A stretch of DNA of 7,716 nt from Deltaproteobacteria bacterium UBA2221 (lineage in GTDB: Bacteria > Desulfobacterota > Syntrophorhabdia > Syntrophorhabdales > WCHB1-27), in the NCBI GenBank assembly GCA_002328485.1, contig DCUF01000060.1, positions 1,045-8,760 on the forward strand, in the 5' to 3' direction. Below, one piece after another: positions 1 to 4,736 of this stretch (position 1 is the first letter of the stretch; every line of letters starts with the position of its first letter). Position numbers and translations under genes: made by a program. The notes beneath the pieces were generated by a model. It made no database searches. It saw nothing but the letters and a program-made list of their open reading frames with translations, and was not told the origin of the DNA.

Positions 1-1377
1 GTTCGCCAAAGGCATTTCATTGACTTGCACGATCAAGTCTCCGGATCTCAATCCAATCCGTGCGGCTTCGGAGTCCTTTTTCACCTCTTCGATCGAAATA
101 CCAGACCTCTTCTGGGTGGTGCCTCTGCGGCCATCCCCCACCTTGATACCCAGACGACGATACACCGTTTCCAGGGCGAGTTCGGGTGGAAACGATGCAG
201 GCTGTAAAGGGGTTGAGATTTCTTTTCCTCTTCGAAAGAGTTTAAGGGTAATGCGGTCTCCGGTGGTAAACTCAGCAAGAGCATCCTGGTAGTCGGAGAG
301 CGTGGTCACGGCAGTTCCTTCAACCATCAGGACCACATCTCCCCTCTTCACCCCAGCTCGATCTGCAGGGCTGTCCTGATACACGTCGCTCACCAGGACA
401 CCTCCGCTCCCTGGGGGGAGTGCGAAATGGTGTTTCATCTCAGGGGTCAAATCCTGCAAATCGAAGCCCAGCCATGGGGGACGAACCTCACCTGCCCGAA
501 GCAATTCCTTCACGATTCTCCTGGCTTTGCTTACGGGAATAGCGAACCCGATACCCTGGGCTTTCTGGTAGATCGCCGTGTTGATGCCGATAACCTCCCC
601 GTCAATGTTGAGGAGAGGTCCGCCGCTGTTGCCTGGGTTGATGGAGGCGTCCGTCTGGATGAAATGTCGATAGACGCGATCCTCGGCACGAACGGAGCGG
701 TCTATGGCACTCACCACCCCTGTGGTCACCGTGTGGGTCAACCCAAAGGGATTTCCGATGGCGATCACTGTTTCTCCGATCATCAGGTCTTCGGAGTTCC
801 CCAGTTTTACCTCGGGCAATTTAACGCCCGCCTCAATCTTGATCACCGCCAGATCAGCGCGGGGATCCGATCCGAGACTCCGACCTTTGTATTCCTTCTG
901 GGTTGACGTGATCACCTTGATCTCGGACGCCCTCGCGACGACGTGGTGGTTTGTCACGATATAACCCTTTCCCCCGTCAATAATTACTCCTGACCCCAGG
1001 CTGGAGTGCTGATACTCCCGGCTGAACATTTCAGGAAAGAAATCCTTGAAAAAGTCGTCTCCGCCGAACGGGAAAAAGGGGTTCACCTTTTCCGTGACCG
1101 TGGTGCTGATATTGACCACCGCAGGACTCACCTTTTCCACAGCAACCACGATGGCGCTGCGACGCAGCGATTCCTTCGCATCGGCACGCTCCACGTGGAG
1201 TGCGATCGTTGGCGCTATAAGGAGGAGCGCCAGGCTCCATCGGAGTTGCCAGAATTTTCTCTTATGCCGATGATTAGTCAGTAGTTGCAGGCTGTCCGGT
1301 GTCAGTTGTCCATCGTCCGTCGCATGTAGCGCGTTGCCCGTTGCTTGTTGCAGGTTGCTCGTTGTAAGAAGGTCCAT
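1..1377 (-). CDS. htrA: HtrA/DegP-family periplasmic serine endoprotease with PDZ domains (C-terminus outside window)
   Basis: This is a periplasmic quality-control protease that degrades misfolded envelope proteins. The minus-strand frame is open from the ATG at 1377 to the window edge, giving 459 visible residues with no stop. Counted from that ATG, a basic and hydrophobic segment (about residues 37-60, KRKFWQLRW then LALLLIAPTIAL) followed by A-D-A67 looks like a signal peptide. The trypsin-like triad is H145 (in VTNHHVV), D175 (in DPRADLAV) and S251 (in GNSGGP). The H-D and D-S spacings of 30 and 76 are close to those of E. coli DegP. PDZ1 runs from about W302 to 390 (WLGF carboxylate-binding loop, AGVKRGD). 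PDZ2 starts near 410 and is cut by the edge (IGLRSGD). The start is uncertain: the first 36 or so residues are encoded by a heptad-repeat tract and do not resemble a signal peptide, but ATG 1377 is the only ATG, GTG or TTG in frame upstream of the hydrophobic segment. The family call is firm. DegP, DegQ and MucD cannot be told apart here. Confidence 0.95.
   Translation of the reverse strand, partial: MDLLTTSNLQQATGNALHATDDGQLTPDSLQLLTNHRHKRKFWQLRWSLALLLIAPTIALHVERADAKESLRRSAIVVAVEKVSPAVVNISTTVTEKVNPFFPFGGDDFFKDFFPEMFSREYQHSSLGSGVIIDGGKGYIVTNHHVVARASEIKVITSTQKEYKGRSLGSDPRADLAVIKIEAGVKLPEVKLGNSEDLMIGETVIAIGNPFGLTHTVTTGVVSAIDRSVRAEDRVYRHFIQTDASINPGNSGGPLLNIDGEVIGINTAIYQKAQGIGFAIPVSKARRIVKELLRAGEVRPPWLGFDLQDLTPEMKHHFALPPGSGGVLVSDVYQDSPADRAGVKRGDVVLMVEGTAVTTLSDYQDALAEFTTGDRITLKLFRRGKEISTPLQPASFPPELALETVYRRLGIKVGDGRRGTTQKRSGISIEEVKKDSEAARIGLRSGDLIVQVNEMPLAN
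1284..1367. repeat. Imperfect 7-bp tandem repeat tract (GTTGCNN / GTCCNNN)
   Basis: Five consecutive heptads beginning GTTG occupy 1333-1367: GTTGCCC, GTTGCTT, GTTGCAG, GTTGCTC and GTTGTAA. A looser run with the same period occupies 1294-1328: GTCCGGT, GTCAGTT, GTCCATC, GTCCGTC and GCATGTA. A further GTTGCAG lies at 1284-1290. The tract overlaps the 5' end of the htrA reading frame as drawn from ATG 1377. Confidence 0.8.
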
Positions 1378-1392
1378 GGAAAACCCATCACT

Positions 1393-1444
1393 AAAACACG
1401 AAAGAAAAGGGTTTCATATACCTCCATGCCCTTTTTCGTGTTTT
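1393..1444 (-). terminator. AT-rich hairpin between the hydrolase and htrA, terminator-like on the minus strand
   Basis: The arm at 1393-1411 (AAAACACGAAAGAAAAGGG) pairs with 1429-1444 (CCCTTTTTCGTGTTTT) apart from a three-base bulge, leaving a 17-nt loop. On the minus strand the stem ends in TTTT, so it could attenuate transcription running from the hydrolase into htrA. The stem is A/T-rich and its U tract is part of the stem, so it is not a textbook terminator; a repeat-derived palindrome is the alternative. Confidence 0.4.
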
Positions 1445-1458
1445 CCAATTTTCGCCTG

Positions 1459-1478
1459 CCCTGAGCGCAGTCGAAGGG
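1459..1478. repeat. CCCTGAGCGCAGTCGAAGGG interspersed motif
   Basis: The 20-bp string starts with CCCT and ends with AGGG, and it lies in the spacer between the hydrolase stop and htrA. I recognise it from memory as a motif that recurs in intergenic DNA of many environmental genomes, where it yields spurious PERSRR peptides. Only one copy is in this window. Confidence 0.55.
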
Positions 1479-1510
1479 TGCTTTCGTGGTTAAGGTTCTT
1501 GGTGTTCAAC

Positions 1511-1537
1511 TTTAGACACTTTAGGCATTTTAGGCAC
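1511..1537. repeat. 9-bp tandem repeat, three copies (TTTAGRCAY)
   Basis: TTTAGACAC, TTTAGGCAT and TTTAGGCAC are consecutive and are followed by TTT. Read on the minus strand they are units of the type GTGCCTAAA. The TAA stop of the alpha/beta hydrolase (1532-1530) lies in the third unit, so the repeat forms the end of that gene. Confidence 0.8.
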
Positions 1538-2147
1538 TTTCCCTCAAAAACTCCCCCACGACCCTCTTGATCTCATCCTCATATCCCGAATAGAAATGAT
1601 CCGCCCCCTCAATGACACGAAAGATTGTCTCCCGGTTCCAAAGGGAGAGCATTTTTTCCACCTTCTTGTACCCTGCAATATCATCGAGCGTCCCGCAGAT
1701 GACGAGCTGAATTTTGGGAGTGTACTTCAGGAAGCTGAAGTCGATGAAGTCCACCGGCGGAGAAACCATAATCAATCGCTCGGCCTCCTTGAAAGTTTCG
1801 ATTCCGAGTGCATTTACCCAGCAGCCGAACGAGTATCCTGCCAAATCGATTTTTGTCTTTCCCAGGTTGCTCAGGTATCGAAGCGCTGATTCGACATCCT
1901 TCTTCTCCCCGTTGCCGTTGTCATAATCCCCTTCGCTAAGTCCCACGCCCCTGAAGTTGAACCGCAGTGTGCTGTACCCCTGCTCGCGGTAGGCCTGGGC
2001 AACCGCCTTCACGACATTGTTGTGCATGCTCCCGCCGTACAAGGGATGCGGATGGGAGATCACCACGCCCCTTTCTCCTTGAAGGTCTTCAAACAGTCCT
2101 TCTATTTTCAGCCCATCCGCTTCAAGAAAAACCCGTTCTTCCGCCAT
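1530..2147 (-). CDS. Alpha/beta hydrolase, small single-domain type (COG2945-like)
   Basis: This is a cytoplasmic serine hydrolase of unknown substrate; the family contains esterase- and peptidase-like members. Counted from ATG 2147 it has 205 residues, a usual length for this compact family. It has the early motif SHPHPLYGGSMHNNVV (31-46), the strand and oxyanion region RFNFRGVGLSEGD (62-74), the nucleophile elbow GYSFG with S106, the acid at D155 or D156 (GTLDD), and the catalytic H184 (GADHFY). All triad positions are intact. An in-frame ATG exists at 2168, but I prefer 2147: GAGG lies 8 nt upstream of it, and the inferred promoter would put transcription start near 2181, leaving almost no leader for 2168. 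There is no signal peptide. The gene appears monocistronic, with its own promoter and a terminator-like hairpin about 90 bp after the stop. The specific substrate cannot be read from sequence. Confidence 0.9.
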   Translation of the reverse strand: MAEERVFLEADGLKIEGLFEDLQGERGVVISHPHPLYGGSMHNNVVKAVAQAYREQGYSTLRFNFRGVGLSEGDYDNGNGEKKDVESALRYLSNLGKTKIDLAGYSFGCWVNALGIETFKEAERLIMVSPPVDFIDFSFLKYTPKIQLVICGTLDDIAGYKKVEKMLSLWNRETIFRVIEGADHFYSGYEDEIKRVVGEFLRESA

Positions 2148-2187
2148 ATCTTGTGCCTCATCTTTCAAAAGCGATTTGAGTCTTTCC

Positions 2188-2218
2188 TTTCTAGCCCTTG
2201 GCAGGTTTTCCTGTCAAG
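2188..2218 (-). promoter_or_regulatory. Sigma70-like promoter with overlapping dyad, upstream of the alpha/beta hydrolase
   Basis: On the minus strand TTGACA (2217-2212) is followed by 18 bp and TAGAAA (2193-2188). The predicted start near 2181 gives a leader of about 34 nt to ATG 2147. An inverted repeat, CTTGGCAGG (2197-2205) and CCTGTCAAG (2210-2218) around TTTT with one mismatch, covers the -35 box and most of the spacer, so it could be a repressor site. The promoter match is seen directly; regulation is inferred. Confidence 0.5.
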
Positions 2219-2369
2219 ACAAGCTTCTGAAAACTCATGCCGTTCTTTCCAAAAAAGCTTGCTGAATCGATTGGCGATCGGAGCATGGGCACTTCCTCTT
2301 TTGGCATTACGTAAGCGGATTGGCAGTGTCATGTTCCAAATAAACTTGAATCTCAATGGGTCTGATTTC

Positions 2370-2385
2370 CCGCAGCTTGCTGCGG
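2370..2385. repeat. Perfect 7-bp hairpin CCGCAGC-TT-GCTGCGG
   Basis: Two perfect 7-bp arms surround a 2-nt loop immediately upstream of the GTCATTCCC element. No T tract follows on either strand, so it looks like part of a repeat cluster rather than a terminator. Confidence 0.5.
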
Positions 2386-2389
2386 CTTT

Positions 2390-2470
2390 GTCATTCCCGC
2401 AAAGCTTGTCCCCGCGCAGGCGGGGAGCGGAAATCCAGTCTTTCCTAGCTTTCCTGGACCTTCGCCGGTA
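2390..2470. repeat. GTCATTCCC...GGAAATCCAG palindromic intergenic repeat
   Basis: The left boundary GTCATTCCCGC (2390-2400) leads into a GC-rich hairpin, CCCCGC (2410-2415) and GCGGGG (2420-2425), then GCGGAAATCCAG (to 2438). A decayed mirrored half follows around 2453-2470 (CCTGGACC TTCGCCGG). The window has a related element at 7082-7172. It resembles the dispersed GTCATTCCCGC...GCGGGAATCCAG class of intergenic palindromes. Short ORFs across it are repeat-derived. Confidence 0.65.
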
Positions 2471-2553
2471 GAGAGCGCCAGCCCGCATTGTTCTCGAATC
2501 TCAAGCCATGAGCCGGTCAACCGGTCGAACCCTCAAGACGGTCGGTACACCCC

Positions 2554-2582
2554 AAAAAAAGGGGGCTGCATCACTGCAGCCC
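2554..2582 (-). terminator. Strong intrinsic terminator (minus strand)
   Basis: On the minus strand GGGCTGC (2582-2576), a 6-nt loop and GCAGCCC (2569-2563) form a perfect 7-bp GC-rich stem. It is followed by CC and seven consecutive T (2560-2554). It most likely ends transcription of the repeat-protein gene, whose stop is 166 bp upstream, which would leave a long 3' untranslated region. Confidence 0.8.
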
Positions 2583-2748
2583 GAGGAATCATCCAAAGAA
2601 TACCGCAAGAATTGGGCAAGGGTCACCCACCGTGCGGATTCAACATTCATGGTTCTACATTTCAAGAATATTCTGCATTGAAGAGGGGGGGTATTTTCGC
2701 CCCGTGCATCGCTTCCTTTTCCGACGACGTCCCAAAGGGAAACCTGAA

Positions 2749-3609
2749 TCACCTTAGCTTGAAGAAATCTAGGACATCCCCCATGTTACGAAATCTGGCA
2801 TCGAAGTCGTGTCTCTTCTTGTAAATCAACTGGTTGTTCCGGTCGAGCAGTTCGTCGAGTTTTGCCATCTCCCTCTGGGTGAGTCTTCCATCCTGTTTCA
2901 TCTTGGCGAAGGTAGCCTTGATAAAGGCAAGATTATCCTGGACCGCATCAGCCTCTGGGCGGGTCAGCTGTTTCTTGGCGATGCCCGCGTCAATGTTGCG
3001 CTGCTGGTTCGCGATGCGCTCACGGAACTTTGCCCAATAAATGGGCTCTGTGTCGCGTATCTCCTTCGCGATCATCTTTCTGGTTCTGTCGAGCATGGCA
3101 TCTAACTTCAGCATCTCTTGATAGGTAAGAAGACCGTCTCGCTTCATGGCGGCAAACCTTGCCTTGATCCAGGTGAGATTATCCTGAACAAAGTCCGCCT
3201 CGCGCCTCGTCAACTTGCCTGATGCGATGCCCGCGTCAATGCGCTGCTGCTGGTTCTCTATCCGCTCACCGAAGTTGCCTACGTAAACGTACTGAAAGTC
3301 TTTCGTCTCCCGAGCAATCATCCGGCCATTCCAGTCGAGGTGGGCATCCAGTCGCCTGATCTCATCGGGCGTTAGGATTCTGTCTCGCTTCATGGCGGCA
3401 AATCTTGCCTTGATCCAGTTCAGATTGCTCCGGACCATGTCGGCCTCCTGCCGGGTCAACTTGCCCTTGGCGACACCCTCCTTGATGCGCTGTTGTTGAT
3501 TCTCGATGCGCTGCGCCAATTTGCTGACTGGATCTGCTGAGGCGTTCTGAGACCATCCAATCAATCCAATTGCCACCAGCACCAACGTCCATAGTAGAGC
3601 CCTTTTCAT
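2749..3609 (-). CDS. Exported protein of three 82-residue tandem repeats, function unknown
   Basis: The 286-residue product starts with a clear signal peptide (MKRALLWTLVLVAIGLIGW, then NASA26 before D27), so it is exported to the periplasm or beyond. The rest is three units: residues 34-115, 116-197 and 198-286. Units 1 and 2 are exactly 82 long; the last ends in an 11-residue tail with a DVLDFFKLR terminus. Each unit reads RI.NQQ..I..G.A...LTR.EAD.V..NL..IKA.FA.MK.D..LT..E...LD..LD. The motif [GR]-x-L-T-x-x-E occurs twice per unit, 28 residues apart, giving six helix-turn-like submodules (KQLT in one). The second resembles the latter half of an EF-hand loop (D-G-x-L-T-x-x-E) but lacks the first acidic ligands, so calcium binding is doubtful. 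It is rich in K, R, D and E. ATG 3609 is chosen over 3720 because GGGAGGTGAGG lies just upstream and the signal peptide starts there. I do not recognise a named family or function. Confidence 0.85.
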   Translation of the reverse strand: MKRALLWTLVLVAIGLIGWSQNASADPVSKLAQRIENQQQRIKEGVAKGKLTRQEADMVRSNLNWIKARFAAMKRDRILTPDEIRRLDAHLDWNGRMIARETKDFQYVYVGNFGERIENQQQRIDAGIASGKLTRREADFVQDNLTWIKARFAAMKRDGLLTYQEMLKLDAMLDRTRKMIAKEIRDTEPIYWAKFRERIANQQRNIDAGIAKKQLTRPEADAVQDNLAFIKATFAKMKQDGRLTQREMAKLDELLDRNNQLIYKKRHDFDARFRNMGDVLDFFKLR

Positions 3610-3766
3610 AACCTCACCTCCCGTTATTTGATTGTCTCGATCTAATTGTGCCCATATGATGACACAAATGACCTCCTCATGCAATCTCCATTTTTGCTGT
3701 TTCGGTTGATCAAATGACAACTCGGTGGAGGTCCCGCTCGTAGGCTGGAATGAAACCCTGATTCAA

Positions 3767-3916
3767 CGGGCTGTTGCCCAAATCAGCCGATCCAACTGGG
3801 GGAGACCAGCTTTCATCCCGGCAGAAACCTGTGGCCACCCCTGGTGGTCTCCCTGCTTTCTATGCGAATGAAACGGATGCCGCCTGCAGAGAACATGTGA
3901 TTTGAGCAACAGCCCG
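3767..3916. mobile_element. MITE-like 150-bp element with 19-bp terminal inverted repeats
   Basis: The left arm 3767-3785 (CGGGCTGTTGCCCAAATCA) and right arm 3898-3916 are inverted copies with one mismatch in 19 bp. The 112-bp interior has no coding capacity and contains its own perfect 9-bp inverted repeat (GGGAGACCA 3800-3808, TGGTCTCCC 3845-3853). The inward sequence GGGCTGTTGC is reminiscent of insertion-sequence ends such as those of the IS6 and IS5 groups, from memory. I see no target-site duplication. It could be a miniature transposon, a deleted insertion sequence or a structured RNA. Confidence 0.5.
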
Positions 3917-4040
3917 ATAGGTATTGACATTCTGCGCGCTTATGTGAATCGGGGGTTGATGGCCTCAAAAGGCCGCATTCATTTTTCTGCAGCTTTCCGG
4001 CACATAGCACCATTATTCTCCGGAAGGGGCGGGAGCCGAC

Positions 4041-4345
4041 ATGCCGAGTAAAACGACCCCTCAAGCGAATCGAATCAGATTGCTTACAGGACATATAGGG
4101 CGCGAGTTCCAGCTGCATCGGCTTCTCCCTGCCGTTACCGCCGGTCTGAACAACGGCGTTCTGGTGATCAGCGTGCAAATCTCCTTCGCCGCTATGATTT
4201 TCGAGGGTGATCTTTCAGTATATGTCTCTAAAGGGATCGGTCTTACCCTCTTCGGGTGCTTTGCATCTGGGCATTCTTGATCACCCTGCATACCAAGTCT
4301 TTTTCAGCAACCTGTATTCAGACTCCCAGGTCCCCTCTTCCAATA
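4041..4345 (+). pseudogene. N-terminal remnant of a SulP/SLC26-like anion permease, frameshifted
   Basis: An ATG at 4041 preceded by GGGAG opens a frame of 79 residues. About residues 20-72 (REFQ..RLLPAVTAGL, VISVQISFAAMIFEGDLS, GIGLTLFG) match in style the first membrane segments of SulP-family sulfate and anion permeases. The frame stops at 4278-4280. If one G is restored in the GGG run at 4254-4256, it continues as GVLCIWAFLITLHTKSFSA and then IQTPRSPLPI, which keeps the expected pattern of another membrane helix and a polar loop. After about 4345 the resemblance is lost and the frame runs on to a stop at 4612. Intact SulP proteins have some 500 or more residues, so the transporter core and STAS domain are missing. 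The family assignment is by eye and moderate. A genuine small membrane protein or a sequencing error are alternatives. Confidence 0.5.
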
Positions 4346-4361
4346 ACGGATTTTATGTGGA

Positions 4362-4377
4362 CCGGGTATATACCCGG
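4362..4377. repeat. Perfect 16-bp palindrome CCGGGTATATACCCGG
   Basis: All eight base pairs are symmetric with no spacer, so it suits a dimeric DNA-binding protein. It lies about 195 bp upstream of the DUF481 promoter and just after the SulP-like remnant. No regulator gene is in the window. Confidence 0.5.
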
Positions 4378-4493
4378 CGGACCTCCTCGTCTAAGCCGAA
4401 AATCGACACGCGGCCTGGAAGGTGATCTTCGTTCTTTTTCATGCAAAAGGCCATCTCTCATAAAACTTGACACCTCGGTTCCCTTTCGGTTCA

Positions 4494-4531
4494 CGGTGGA
4501 CGATACCAGGGCGGAACACCCCCGTCCACCG
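4494..4531. repeat. 9-bp perfect inverted repeat with 20-nt loop
   Basis: CGGTGGACG (4494-4502) and CGTCCACCG (4523-4531) are perfect complements, so a stable hairpin or a dyad operator could form. No T tract follows on either strand. It lies about 40 bp upstream of the predicted -35 box of the DUF481 gene. Confidence 0.45.
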
Positions 4532-4554
4532 CAATACTCTGGTCCCCAACATGA

Positions 4555-4600
4555 TGTGCCAAGTTTGCCCTTGACACACAAAGATGCAATCACCCATACT
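4555..4600 (+). promoter_or_regulatory. Sigma70-like promoter with overlapping dyad, upstream of the DUF481 gene
   Basis: A consensus -35 TTGACA (4571-4576) is followed by 18 bp and CATACT (4595-4600, four of six). This predicts a start near 4607 and a leader of about 130 nt. An imperfect dyad, TGTGCCAAG (4555-4563) and CTTGACACA (4570-4578) with one mismatch, overlaps the -35 box and could be an operator. The match is seen directly; control is inferred. Confidence 0.5.
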
Positions 4601-4736
4601 CCGTCCCCGTGAAAGCGAGTTCTATCACCGAACAGCTCTATGCCTAACCATTGATCGGGAGCGAGACAACCCTCTCCTCTATCTTACAGAGGAAGTAGAG
4701 ACGTACCGAAAACAGTATATTCAAGGAGGTGAATGA
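4584..4736 (+). CDS. Possible 50-residue small ORF overlapping the DUF481 start codon
   Basis: An ATG at 4584 opens a 50-codon frame rich in charged residues (IDRERDNP, LYLTEEVETYRKQY) that ends with TGA at 4734-4736. That stop overlaps the two candidate DUF481 starts (ATGATGA), an arrangement typical of translational coupling. Against it: there is no ribosome site before the ATG, and the predicted promoter would start transcription downstream of it. It could also be the C-terminal remnant of a decayed gene, since the frame is open from 4575. No family recognised. Confidence 0.25.
   Translation: MQSPILRPRESEFYHRTALCLTIDRERDNPLLYLTEEVETYRKQYIQGGE

Larger units (their letters stand above)
2148..2748. 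other. Non-coding interval, about 600 bp
   Basis: I see no credible gene here. The reading frames crossing it are low-complexity or repeat-derived and lack good ribosome sites. It holds the hydrolase promoter (2188-2218), the hairpin and palindromic repeat at 2370-2470, and the intrinsic terminator at 2554-2582. The roughly 165 bp between that terminator and the stop of the repeat-protein gene are unexplained. Confidence 0.6.
3610..4735. other. 1.1-kb interval without an intact gene
   Basis: Reading frames here are mutually overlapping and mostly lack family features or ribosome sites. The interval contains the 150-bp inverted-repeat element, a small hairpin GGCCT-CAAA-AGGCC (3961-3974), the SulP-like remnant (4041-4345), the palindrome at 4362-4377, the inverted repeat at 4494-4531, and the promoter and leader of the DUF481 gene. 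It reads as decayed accessory DNA between two functional transcription units. Confidence 0.6.

Noticed and set aside
427..906. Plus-strand 159-residue frame
   Set aside because: It is the antisense shadow of the HtrA protease domain, whose frame carries the intact catalytic triad and GNSGGP.
2165..2488. Minus-strand 107-residue frame upstream of the hydrolase
   Set aside because: Its first half is translated palindromic repeat (RSRKARKDW..., RLRGDKLCGND), it has no good ribosome site, and it covers the hydrolase promoter.
2501..2752. Minus-strand 83-residue frame after the repeat-protein gene
   Set aside because: It begins at a GTG overlapping the previous stop and runs straight through the strong intrinsic terminator, with no recognisable domain.
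3640..3667. Possible promoter TTGTGT-N16-TTAGAT for the repeat-protein gene
   Set aside because: Both boxes match only three of six consensus bases, so it is too weak to list.
3961..3974. GGCCT-CAAA-AGGCC as an intrinsic terminator
   Set aside because: The stem is only 5 bp and the nearest T run is 8 bases away on the plus strand, with no gene ending before it.
3813..4178. Minus-strand 121-residue frame
   Set aside because: It crosses the 150-bp inverted-repeat element and is antisense to the SulP-like remnant. No ribosome site or domain-like pattern was seen.
4542..4572. Sigma54-type site on the minus strand (TTGGCACATCATGTTGG)
   Set aside because: The -24 half matches, but the -12 GC is replaced by GG, and no minus-strand gene follows.
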